Assembly: GCA_963553325.1 (NCBI GenBank)
Contig: CAUVOF010000032.1
Coordinates: forward strand, 1 to 20,137
Origin: Cardiobacterium sp963553325
Lineage (GTDB): Bacteria; Pseudomonadota; Gammaproteobacteria; Cardiobacteriales; Cardiobacteriaceae
Reading direction: 5' to 3'
Length of the DNA stretch: 20,137 nt
The notes beneath the pieces are model-generated. The model was not told where the DNA came from, did not search any database, and saw only the letters and a list, made by a program, of their open reading frames with translations. This document shows, piece by piece, positions 1-6,286 of the stretch. Numbering within the stretch: position 1 is the stretch's first letter; each line of letters begins with the position of its first letter. A program made the translations under genes and the position numbers.

Positions 1-164
1 ACATCCTCTCGCGCGCCGAACTCGAAGACAAAACCTACGGCTGGGGCGAAGAAGTAGAAAGCAACGCCATCGACTACCTCATCCACGCCCTGCGCAAAAA
101 ACTCGGCGCGGACAGCATCCGCAACGTGCGCGGCGTCGGCTGGTGCGTCGCCCGCAACGCCTGA
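1..164 (+). CDS. OmpR/PhoB-family response regulator, C-terminal fragment
   Basis: This is the last 53 codons of a gene that begins outside the window; the first complete codon is at 3 and the TGA is at 162-164. The visible protein is the end of a winged-helix DNA-binding domain. It holds the pattern SRAELEDKTYGW, then the recognition helix region SNAIDYLIHALRKKLG, then the terminal beta-hairpin IRNVRGVGWCV. This arrangement is typical of the effector domain of OmpR/PhoB transcription regulators, and it resembles the QseB/PmrA subgroup most. Such proteins receive phosphate from a sensor kinase and bind tandem promoter sites. The receiver domain and the kinase partner are not visible, so the signal is unknown. 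In Escherichia coli a response regulator (uvrY) also precedes uvrC, but that one is LuxR-type, so this is not the same gene. Confidence 0.85.
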   Translation, partial: ILSRAELEDKTYGWGEEVESNAIDYLIHALRKKLGADSIRNVRGVGWCVARNA

Positions 165-171
165 CTGGCCT

Positions 172-209
172 AAATATACATACACGAACCCCGCTACCCT
201 GTATGTAAA
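172..209. repeat. 38-bp dispersed repeat with inverted repeat, copy 1
   Basis: This 38-bp stretch is identical to 17911-17948. Inside it, TACATACA (177-184) is the exact reverse complement of TGTATGTA (200-207), separated by 15 nt. It sits in the gap between the response regulator and uvrC. The identity stops sharply at both ends. It could be an operator, a processed-RNA hairpin or a small mobile repeat; the sequence does not decide which. Confidence 0.8.
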
Positions 210-221
210 CGACCAGCATGC

Positions 222-243
222 GGGTTAAGCGAAGCCGTAACCC
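222..243. repeat. Short hairpin just upstream of uvrC
   Basis: GGGTTA (222-227) and TAACCC (238-243) form an inverted repeat with a 10-nt loop, ending 14 nt before the uvrC start codon. Similar short palindromes of this look are commonly scattered between genes in proteobacteria. Because it lies where a ribosome-binding site would be expected, and no clear Shine-Dalgarno is visible, it may affect uvrC translation. That last point is inference. Confidence 0.45.
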
Positions 244-257
244 AACAAAAACCGCCT

Positions 258-2081
258 ATGAGTAACCAGCAATCCCGGCAATTCGACCCGAAGACCTTTT
301 TGAGTCATGTGGCGACCCTGCCGGGCGTTTACCAAATGCGCGATGCCGACGGCACGGTGCTGTACGTCGGCAAGGCGAAGAACCTGCGCAGCCGCCTTGC
401 CAGCTATTTCCGCGACAACGGCATGAGCGCCAAGACGCGCGCGCTGATGAAGCAGGTGGTCGATATTGATACGACCATTACCCACACGGAAACCGAAGCG
501 CTGATTCTTGAGAACAACCTCATCAAAACGCATCTGCCGAAGTTCAATATCCTGCTGCGCGATGACAAGTCCTATCCCTACATCCACCTTTCCGCGCACG
601 AATTCCCGCGCCTCTCGCTGCATCGCGGCGCGCGTAAGCAGGGCGAATATTTCGGGCCGTTTCCCAACGTGCAGGCGGCGCGCTATTCGCTGGAAATCCT
701 TGCCAAGGTTTTCCGCGTGCGCCAATGTGAGGACAGCTTTTTCGCCGCGCGCAGCCGTCCCTGTTTGCAGTATCAGATTGAGCGCTGCTACGCGCCCTGC
801 GTCGGCTATATCGACAAAAAGGCGTATGCGGAGACGGTCGCGCATACCCGCGATTTTTTGAACGGGCGCAGCGATGTGCTGTTGCAGGAGCTGACGGCAA
901 AAATGGAAGCGGCGGCAGAAGCGCGCGCCTACGAGCAGGCGGCGCTTCTGCGCGACCAGTTGATACAGCTACGCAAAATTACCGAGAAACAGCACATGGT
1001 CGCGGGCGAGGCGGATGCCGACGTGCTGGCGGTGGCGACCGCCTACGGCGAGGCCTGCGTGCAGGTCTTGTTTTACCGCGACGGGCATAACGTTACCTCG
1101 CAGGCGTTTTTCCCGAAACTGCCGGAAGAGTTGCCGGAAGCGGAAATCCTTGCCGCCTTCATCACCCAGTTTTACCACGAGCGCAACGCGCCGCCGCTGT
1201 TGGTCATCAGCCACGAACTGGCAGACGGCGAGACGATTGCCGCCTGGCTCGGCGAAAAAAGCGGGCGCAAAGTGTCGCTCACCCACAAACCGCGCGAGGC
1301 ACGGCGCAAATGGCTGGAAATGGCAGAAGAAAACGCGAAACTGAGCCTCGGCCTGCGCCTATCCGGCAAGCTGACGATGCAGCAGCGTTTCGCCGCACTC
1401 GCCGAAGCCTTTGCCTGGCCGGACGTGCCGGAGCGACTGGAATGCATCGACATCAGCCACACCCAGGGCGAGGCGACGGTGGCGTCGTGCGTCGTCTTTG
1501 ACCGGCGCGGCGCGCTGAAAAGCGATTACCGTCGCTACAACATCCGCGAAGTAACCGGCGGCGACGACTACGCCGCCATCCGCCAGACAGTGAGCCGCCG
1601 TTTCGCGCGCATCCAAAAGGGCGAAGGTGTGCTGCCCGACGTGCTATTCATCGACGGCGGCAAGGGGCAACTGCGGCAGGCGGTGGAAGTCTTTAACGAA
1701 CTCGGCATCAGCGGCGTGCATCTCGTCGGCGTTGCCAAAGGACAAGGACGCAAGGCGGGGCTGGAGCAGTTTTGGTTTCCGCACGAAGACGTGCCGCATT
1801 ACCTGCCGTCGGACAGCCAGGCAATGCAGCTCATCGTGCAAATCCGCGACGAAGCACACCGCTTTGCCATCAGCGGTCACCGCGCCGGACGGGCGAAAAA
1901 CAGCAAGCGATCGCTCTTGGAACAAATCCCCGGCGTGGGTGCCAAACGCCGGCAGGCGCTGCTAAAATACTTTGGCGGACTGGCGCAAATCCGCCGCGCC
2001 GGGGTCGAAGACCTGGCGAAAGTGCCGGGTGTCAGCGAGACGCTGGCGAAGGAAATCTATGCAGTCTTACACGAGGGATAA
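258..2081 (+). CDS. uvrC: UvrABC excinuclease subunit C
   Basis: UvrC makes both incisions around a DNA lesion during nucleotide excision repair, after UvrA and UvrB have located it. The 607-residue product is the usual length and is collinear with E. coli UvrC. Residues about 20-100 form the GIY-YIG nuclease domain (GVY at 23-25, YVG at 36-38), which makes the 3' cut. A UVR-type helical segment follows around 215-235 (EQAALLRDQL), for UvrB contact. The RNase H-like domain that makes the 5' cut contains CIDISHTQGE and FIDGGKGQL. The C-terminus carries a tandem helix-hairpin-helix (IPGVGAKRRQALL and VPGVSETLAKEI). The ATG at 258 gives an N-terminus matching the family; no strong Shine-Dalgarno is seen before it. 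pgsA starts 3 nt after the TAA, reproducing the conserved uvrC-pgsA pair. Confidence 0.97.
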   Translation: MSNQQSRQFDPKTFLSHVATLPGVYQMRDADGTVLYVGKAKNLRSRLASYFRDNGMSAKTRALMKQVVDIDTTITHTETEALILENNLIKTHLPKFNILLRDDKSYPYIHLSAHEFPRLSLHRGARKQGEYFGPFPNVQAARYSLEILAKVFRVRQCEDSFFAARSRPCLQYQIERCYAPCVGYIDKKAYAETVAHTRDFLNGRSDVLLQELTAKMEAAAEARAYEQAALLRDQLIQLRKITEKQHMVAGEADADVLAVATAYGEACVQVLFYRDGHNVTSQAFFPKLPEELPEAEILAAFITQFYHERNAPPLLVISHELADGETIAAWLGEKSGRKVSLTHKPREARRKWLEMAEENAKLSLGLRLSGKLTMQQRFAALAEAFAWPDVPERLECIDISHTQGEATVASCVVFDRRGALKSDYRRYNIREVTGGDDYAAIRQTVSRRFARIQKGEGVLPDVLFIDGGKGQLRQAVEVFNELGISGVHLVGVAKGQGRKAGLEQFWFPHEDVPHYLPSDSQAMQLIVQIRDEAHRFAISGHRAGRAKNSKRSLLEQIPGVGAKRRQALLKYFGGLAQIRRAGVEDLAKVPGVSETLAKEIYAVLHEG

Positions 2082-2084
2082 CCG

Positions 2085-2696
2085 ATGAATGCCACACTCA
2101 AAAAATTCTTCAGCGGCTGGGCGATGAAACTCACCATCCTGCGCGTCGCGCTAATCCCCCTCTTCATCATCACCTACTACTTCCACCCGGAAAGCTGGCA
2201 ACAATGGCTCGCCCTCTGGGTTTACACCATCGCCTGCCTGAGTGACTTTTTCGACGGCTGGCTGGCACGACACCTCAAAGAAGAAAGCGCCTTTGGCGCC
2301 TTTCTTGACCCGGTGGCAGACAAACTAATGGTCGCCGCCGTGCTTATCGTCCTCATCCAACAAAACCCGGAAATCTGGCTGATGCTGTGCGCGCTCATCG
2401 TCATCGGTCGCGAAATCTGGATATCGGCGCTGCGCGAATGGATGAGCGGCATCGGCCACCGCGGCGTGGTTGCCGTTGCCAAAATCGGCAAATGGAAAAC
2501 CACCGTGCAAATGTTCTCGATGGGTTTCCTTATCTTCCGCGAACCCTGGCTTGGTCTGCCCATCTGGAACATCGGCAAAGTATTGCTGCTCATCGCCGCT
2601 GCCCTCACCATCGCATCCATGTGGCAATACACCGCCGCCGCCTACCGCTACTTCCGCGAAGCGATGACGCCCACCGCCACAAACACAAACGTGTAG
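2085..2696 (+). CDS. pgsA: CDP-diacylglycerol--glycerol-3-phosphate 3-phosphatidyltransferase
   Basis: PgsA is an inner-membrane enzyme. It transfers a phosphatidyl group from CDP-diacylglycerol to glycerol-3-phosphate, the committed step toward phosphatidylglycerol and cardiolipin. The 203-residue product carries the full CDP-alcohol phosphotransferase signature D-x2-DG-x2-AR-x8-G-x3-D-x3-D. Its residues are D54, D57, G58, A61, R62, G71, D75 and D79, so no catalytic aspartate is missing. Several hydrophobic stretches surround it (about 15-32, 41-52, 80-110 and 150-175), as expected for a polytopic enzyme. The start at 2085 is preceded by a GAGGG Shine-Dalgarno that overlaps the end of uvrC, so the two are probably co-transcribed and translationally coupled. 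It is slightly longer at the C-terminus than E. coli PgsA, which I regard as ordinary variation. Confidence 0.95.
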   Translation: MNATLKKFFSGWAMKLTILRVALIPLFIITYYFHPESWQQWLALWVYTIACLSDFFDGWLARHLKEESAFGAFLDPVADKLMVAAVLIVLIQQNPEIWLMLCALIVIGREIWISALREWMSGIGHRGVVAVAKIGKWKTTVQMFSMGFLIFREPWLGLPIWNIGKVLLLIAAALTIASMWQYTAAAYRYFREAMTPTATNTNV

Positions 2697-2729
2697 AATG
2701 CCGCGCCACATTCCCCGGAACAAAACCCT

Positions 2730-3368
2730 ATGAATCCTACCCTTATCAGCCAGCGATTCCGCGGCTTCCTGCCGGTGGTGATAGACGTCGAAACCGGTGG
2801 CTTCGATGCCAAAAAAGACGCGCTGCTGGAAGTTGCCGCCGTCCTGCTCACCATCGACGAAAACCACCACCTCTGCCGCAATCACACCATCCACTACCAC
2901 ATCCATCCCTTTCCCGGCGCAAACATCGACCCCGAAGCCTTGAAAATCACCGGCATCGACCCCTACCACCCGCTGCGCCCGGCACTGCACGAAGACAAAG
3001 CGGCCGAACGCTTCTTTGACGAAATCCGCGCCTACCAAAAACAACAAGAATGCACGCGCTCAATCCTCGTCGGCCACAACGCTACCTTTGACCTCGGCTT
3101 CATCAACGCCTTCGCCGAACGCACCGACTACAAACGCAACCCCTTTCATCCCTTCAGCGTCCTTGACACCGTCTCACTCGGCGCGCTCGCCTACGGCCAA
3201 ACCGTACTGGCGCGCATCGCCCGCCAGGGCGGCTTCGAATACGACAGCGAAAAAGCGCACGGCGCCAAATACGACGCAGAACTCACCGCCGACATCTTCT
3301 GCCACATCATAAACACCTGGGCGGACAAAGTCGGCTACAGCTGGCCTACCAGCGAGGAACAACCATGA
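2730..3368 (+). CDS. rnt: Ribonuclease T (DEDDh 3'-5' exoribonuclease)
   Basis: RNase T trims the 3' ends of tRNAs and other stable RNAs and removes the terminal A during CCA end turnover. It works as a dimer. The 212-residue product has all five DEDDh metal-binding and catalytic residues in the expected spacing. D19 and E21 are in VIDVETGGF (motif I), D121 is in VGHNATFDLGF (motif II), and H177 and D182 are in HGAKYDAELTAD (motif III). Basic residues near the N-terminus (QRFRGF) match the family's RNA-binding segment. RNase T is mostly confined to Gammaproteobacteria, which supports the assignment of the host. The gene follows pgsA by 33 nt, and its TGA overlaps the next ATG (ATGA at 3365-3368). 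The start at 2730 aligns with other RNase T proteins. Confidence 0.95.
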   Translation: MNPTLISQRFRGFLPVVIDVETGGFDAKKDALLEVAAVLLTIDENHHLCRNHTIHYHIHPFPGANIDPEALKITGIDPYHPLRPALHEDKAAERFFDEIRAYQKQQECTRSILVGHNATFDLGFINAFAERTDYKRNPFHPFSVLDTVSLGALAYGQTVLARIARQGGFEYDSEKAHGAKYDAELTADIFCHIINTWADKVGYSWPTSEEQP

Positions 3369-3940
3369 ACGACATCGCAACCCTCACCCCACCCAAAGGC
3401 TGGAAAGTCCTCAGCGAAAGCGAAAAACAGCGCTTTATCAACGAACACCTCGGTGGCGTTGACGACATCATCGCCATCGCCCTGCCCGATGGCGGCAACG
3501 GCAGCGTCTTCGCCCAACTAAGCTACCGCCCGGCGGGCTACGTCGATGACAATATCCCCATTGACCCGACCCGCGTCCGCCAAGGCATCAGCGAAGACCT
3601 GGACATGCTCAACCAAGAAAGCGGCCTTGCCGGCAACGAAGCCGTGCGCTGGAAAAGCTTCGCGCCCGCGCCGAAATACGACAGCGCCAGCCGCTGCGTC
3701 GAATACGGCGTTGAGCTCAGCATCGGGCAAGAACCGGCGCTGAACCTCTACAAAATGTGCCTGCTGCGCAACGGCGCCGTCGTCCTCACCCTGGTCGGCA
3801 CACCCGCCGACGGCTTGAGCCTGCAAGGCTGGCGGGTTACCCCGCAGGACAACCTGCGCTACGAACGCTTCGACCCGCACAGCGACCCGCGCGCCGAAGG
3901 CACCATCATCAACCTGCTCTTGATGAATCGCTTCATCTGA
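3365..3940 (+). CDS. Uncharacterised protein with DUF2167-like features
   Basis: This 191-residue protein has no signal peptide or membrane segment and I cannot name a function for it. Its central part runs YRPAGYVDD, then a short spacer, a WKSFAPAPKYD block and then LLRNGAVVLTLVG. That order of motifs resembles the soluble region of DUF2167 proteins (GYV-D, then W-P-YD, then an LG/LR-x-G segment). I read the resemblance by eye only, and the membrane anchor usual for that family is absent. The start codon overlaps the rnt stop by 4 nt, so it is very likely translated from the same message as rnt. It is the last gene before a strong terminator. The link to rnt may be only positional. Confidence 0.8.
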   Translation: MNDIATLTPPKGWKVLSESEKQRFINEHLGGVDDIIAIALPDGGNGSVFAQLSYRPAGYVDDNIPIDPTRVRQGISEDLDMLNQESGLAGNEAVRWKSFAPAPKYDSASRCVEYGVELSIGQEPALNLYKMCLLRNGAVVLTLVGTPADGLSLQGWRVTPQDNLRYERFDPHSDPRAEGTIINLLLMNRFI

Positions 3941-3946
3941 CGCACA

Positions 3947-3974
3947 AAAAAAGCCGGAACAATCCGGCTTTTTT
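3947..3974. terminator. Intrinsic terminator after the uvrC-rnt gene group
   Basis: A perfect 12-bp stem has AAAAAAGCCGGA (3947-3958) pairing with TCCGGCTTTTTT (3963-3974) around a 4-nt loop, starting 6 nt after the stop codon of the preceding gene. The A-run on the left arm means it could also stop transcripts of the convergent acyltransferase gene from the other side. Confidence 0.92.
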
Positions 3975-3997
3975 AATGCGCTGAATCAGCCCTTCAA

Positions 3998-4053
3998 GTT
4001 ATAGGGTGCGCCTTGGCGCCCCATTTTTATCTGAATTTTTGGTGTATCGCTAT
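3998..4053. repeat. Short derivative of the MITE-like element (copy 1)
   Basis: Two parts of the 5669-5840 element are present here. The first is a 22-bp core (3998-4019) identical to 5713-5734, containing the palindromic GGTGCGCCTTGGCGC. The second is the terminal sequence GGTGTATCGCTAT (4041-4053), identical to 5827-5839, preceded by a similar TTTTT..TGAA stretch. The left terminal repeat and the second internal palindrome are missing, so this looks like a shortened copy. Its outer end touches the stop codon (TAA, 4053-4055 on the minus strand) of the acyltransferase gene. Confidence 0.7.
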
Positions 4054-5186
4054 TAACCCTTCAGACCAAAAGTAACCCTTAACCAAGCAATCCGGCGCAC
4101 GCCTTCATAACACAAATACGAAAAGACAAAGGCGAGTAATAACAGCAACAAATAATAGGCCGCATTCGACAAAGCCGGGTCATCAATTAACCAGCCAAAC
4201 ATAATAACGAGTGGATGATGCACCAAATAAATGACAATGGCGGAATTGATTAAATAGCGCACGACACGATTTGCTTCGCGCTGCACATGATAAAAATAGA
4301 AAAACAACAAAAAAGCAACCGAGCCGGCGGCAACCATCTGATTAAGGCGCTGCAAAATCATGCTCAAAGTACCCGGCGGGAATACCGGATAAAACTGCAG
4401 ATTATTTACATAAACCAGCGACATCGTCAGCAATGCCACCGCGGCAATAAACCACAACGTGCGGCGGCTAATTCTCTCTAAAATCCCCTGATGATAATAA
4501 AGTAGGGCGCCGGCGAAATAGAATGGATAATACTGTACGCCATGCAAAATAAAAAAGTTATACAGCGTGCTGGCGTTACCGTCCAAATGCCAAGAAACTG
4601 CGTTCCAATAAATCAGCGCGGCATAACCAATCCAGCCAATAGTCGCCACCAAAATACAGGGCAAAACCCCCATGCGGGCAAATACCCCGCACGGCAGCAA
4701 CATATCCACCGTGGCAAATACCATCAAACAAATCAAAAACCAGCCATGCATTACCCAGCGCCACACATCATAATGCGCCCACTCATAGCCCATAAAAATA
4801 CTGCCGAAAACCTGCAGAATAAAATTGACGCCCAAACAGCCGAGTAGCAGCGGCAGCAACACCCGCTTTAGCCGCGCCTGCCAAAAAACGCGCTTGTCCT
4901 TACGCGCCAGCGTCATCTGCGCGAGAAAGCCAGAAACGAGGAAAAACGCTTCCATGCGGAAAATATGTTCCGGATAAATCGACGCATAAAGCGGCATACT
5001 CTGGTGATAGGGGCTTGCATAAACAAACGAGGCAAACGGCGACAACACCGCCGCCGCGTGCCAGAAAACACCAATCAGCATCAGTGCCGCGCGCAGCTCG
5101 TCCAGCCCATGATAATAGCGCGGCGGGGGGGCAGTTACAGTCTTAATCGTCATGCTCCGGTAGCGGGAAAGGGCGCCATTATTCAC
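4053..5186 (-). CDS. Acyltransferase-3 family membrane protein, OpgC-like
   Basis: This is a 377-residue polytopic membrane protein with about ten hydrophobic segments. The N-terminal part has the acyltransferase-3 hallmarks. HGLDELRAALMLIGVFWH places the conserved histidine at about residue 43, and FRMEAFFLVSGF follows at about 76-87. The second motif is especially close to OpgC/MdoC, which adds succinyl groups to periplasmic glucans. Family members O-acylate carbohydrates or lipids across the inner membrane, and the substrate here cannot be read from sequence. No glucan synthesis genes are nearby. The longest frame starts with GTG at 5186; an ATG at 5153 (MTIKTVTAPP) is an alternative, and neither has a well-spaced Shine-Dalgarno. 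The gene is visibly richer in A and T than its neighbours and its stop overlaps a mobile-element-type end, so acquisition by transfer is plausible. Confidence 0.85.
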   Translation of the reverse strand: MNNGALSRYRSMTIKTVTAPPPRYYHGLDELRAALMLIGVFWHAAAVLSPFASFVYASPYHQSMPLYASIYPEHIFRMEAFFLVSGFLAQMTLARKDKRVFWQARLKRVLLPLLLGCLGVNFILQVFGSIFMGYEWAHYDVWRWVMHGWFLICLMVFATVDMLLPCGVFARMGVLPCILVATIGWIGYAALIYWNAVSWHLDGNASTLYNFFILHGVQYYPFYFAGALLYYHQGILERISRRTLWFIAAVALLTMSLVYVNNLQFYPVFPPGTLSMILQRLNQMVAAGSVAFLLFFYFYHVQREANRVVRYLINSAIVIYLVHHPLVIMFGWLIDDPALSNAAYYLLLLLLAFVFSYLCYEGVRRIAWLRVTFGLKG

Positions 5187-5307
5187 AAAGCGCCGGCAAA
5201 TGGAAACTTACCTTTTCAAAAGCCGCCGCGTCGCGTGTTTTTTATATCCAAAGCGGGGCAAATAGGATAAAATTGCAGCCAGGCCCAACAACATAAAGGA
5301 AACTATC

Positions 5308-5541
5308 ATGTTACATGAATATCGCGACCTGATTGCCGAGCTGCGCCAAAACGACAATCACTTTGCCCGCCTGTTCAACGAGCACAATGCCCTCGATGAG
5401 GAAATCAACCGCATGGAAAAAGACGCCGCCGTTTCGGCGAACAGTCATCAAGACATTGAGCATAAAAAGCGGGAAAAACTGGCGCTAAAAGACAAAATCT
5501 ACGACTATCTGCGCAAAATTGAAGCCGAACGCCAAAGTTAA
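5308..5541 (+). CDS. YdcH/DUF465 family small protein
   Basis: This is a 77-residue, highly charged, almost entirely helical protein. It has the family layout: an N-terminal MLHEYRDLIAELR segment, a central LFNEHNALDEEINRME stretch and a C-terminal KKREKLALKDKIYDYLRKIE helix. DUF465 proteins form short antiparallel coiled coils, and their role is not established. A good Shine-Dalgarno (AAGGAAA) lies 6-9 nt before the ATG at 5308. The gene stands alone, transcribed divergently from the acyltransferase, with its own terminator immediately downstream. Length and composition are normal for the family. Confidence 0.88.
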   Translation: MLHEYRDLIAELRQNDNHFARLFNEHNALDEEINRMEKDAAVSANSHQDIEHKKREKLALKDKIYDYLRKIEAERQS

Positions 5542-5552
5542 GCGCAAAACAA

Positions 5553-5578
5553 AAAAGCCCCGTATATACGGGGCTTTT
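5553..5578. terminator. Intrinsic terminator after the YdcH-like gene
   Basis: This is a perfect 26-nt palindrome whose arms are AAAAGCCCCGTAT and ATACGGGGCTTTT. It begins 11 nt after the stop codon. Because A-runs and T-runs lie on opposite sides, it could function on both strands. Confidence 0.9.
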
Positions 5579-5668
5579 ATTTTGCAAGTTTAGCGGGTAA
5601 AGATACCGCTATAAAGCAATTATCCAGCCCTCAATGGCAGACCTGATTTTTGAAATTAGTGTAAGAAA

Positions 5669-5840
5669 TATAGCGATACACCAAAAACCTCATGCAGTGT
5701 TTCGTTGCTGAGGTTATAGGGTGCGCCTTGGCGCACCATTGATACGAAATAAATGTTTCCATGACGGTGCGCTAAGGCGCACCCTATGGCGGTCGTCTTT
5801 GGCGACGCGCTTTTTCTGAAACTTTCGGTGTATCGCTATA
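5669..5840. mobile_element. MITE-like element with terminal and internal inverted repeats
   Basis: The 172-bp element is bounded by TATAGCGATACACC (5669-5682) and its exact reverse complement GGTGTATCGCTATA (5827-5840). Inside are two further arms, 5716-5737 and 5766-5787, which are reverse complements at 21 of 22 positions; each is itself nearly palindromic (GGTGCGCC-TT-GGCGCACC). It carries no open reading frame. The ends are flanked by TA, suggesting TA target duplication as in IS630/mariner-type transposition, but that is inference. Parts recur at 3998-4053, and the internal core recurs at 17874-17894. The gap between the YdcH terminator and this element (5579-5668) holds nothing I can recognise. 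Confidence 0.75.
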
Positions 5841-6245
5841 TATCGTTGCCATAAATTCCTGCCGTTTTGTTTGGCTTGATGGCAAGCAGGAAATGTGGGA
5901 ATTCTAATTGTCCGTTCGCGCCTTTGTTAAAGCCATAGAGCGGAATGATGTCTGTGTCGCCAAGCCGATAGGTTTTGCCATAGGCAAACTGATCGGCAAA
6001 AAAGTCTTCTTGGTATTTGTTGGCGTCATAGCCCGGTGCGGTAAAGGGATTCAAGATAATCTTGCCCTGGTATTTCAGGACGACACCAGTTGTGCCTTTC
6101 TCGCTATTTTTGCCTCCGTCAATTTGCCGTAGCGGGTTTTGACCTTTTTCACGTCAAAGCCAAAGCTATCGTCGCCGGCAGCGTGCAGGGTTGTCGCTGT
6201 CCATACGGTGGCAGCAAGCAGCGTGGTTTTCAGCAAGGTTTGCAT
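5836..6245 (-). pseudogene. Small secreted protein gene with a frameshift
   Basis: The reading frame opens at an ATG (6243-6245) with an excellent AGGAG Shine-Dalgarno. It encodes a clear signal peptide (MQTLLKTTLLAATVWTATTLHA, cut before AGDDSF). The frame then runs into a TGA after 56 residues (stop at 6075-6077). The next frame carries a coherent continuation, including GTTGVVLKYQGKIILNPF and ending YGNDI with a TAG at 5836-5838. Adding one base in the A-rich stretch 6107-6125 (minus-strand runs of five and three A) joins both halves into one protein of about 136 residues. I do not recognise the family. The frameshift may be real, phase-variable or a sequencing error. The final stop codon lies inside the right terminal repeat of the MITE-like element, so the original C-terminus may be lost. 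It is 41 nt downstream of jetD on the same strand. Confidence 0.7.
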
Positions 6246-6286
6246 GGTTTTCTCCTGGTTGGTTGGGATGGGGCGAGGATAGCAGA

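Noticed and set aside
225..845. A 206-codon minus-strand frame opposite the start of uvrC
   Set aside because: UvrC's GIY-YIG domain is unmistakable on the plus strand, and the antisense translation resembles no protein family.
6246..6286. The secreted-protein gene as a fifth Wadjet component
   Set aside because: It is on the same strand and close, but it has its own strong Shine-Dalgarno, encodes an exported protein and is frameshifted. Type I Wadjet systems are complete with four genes.
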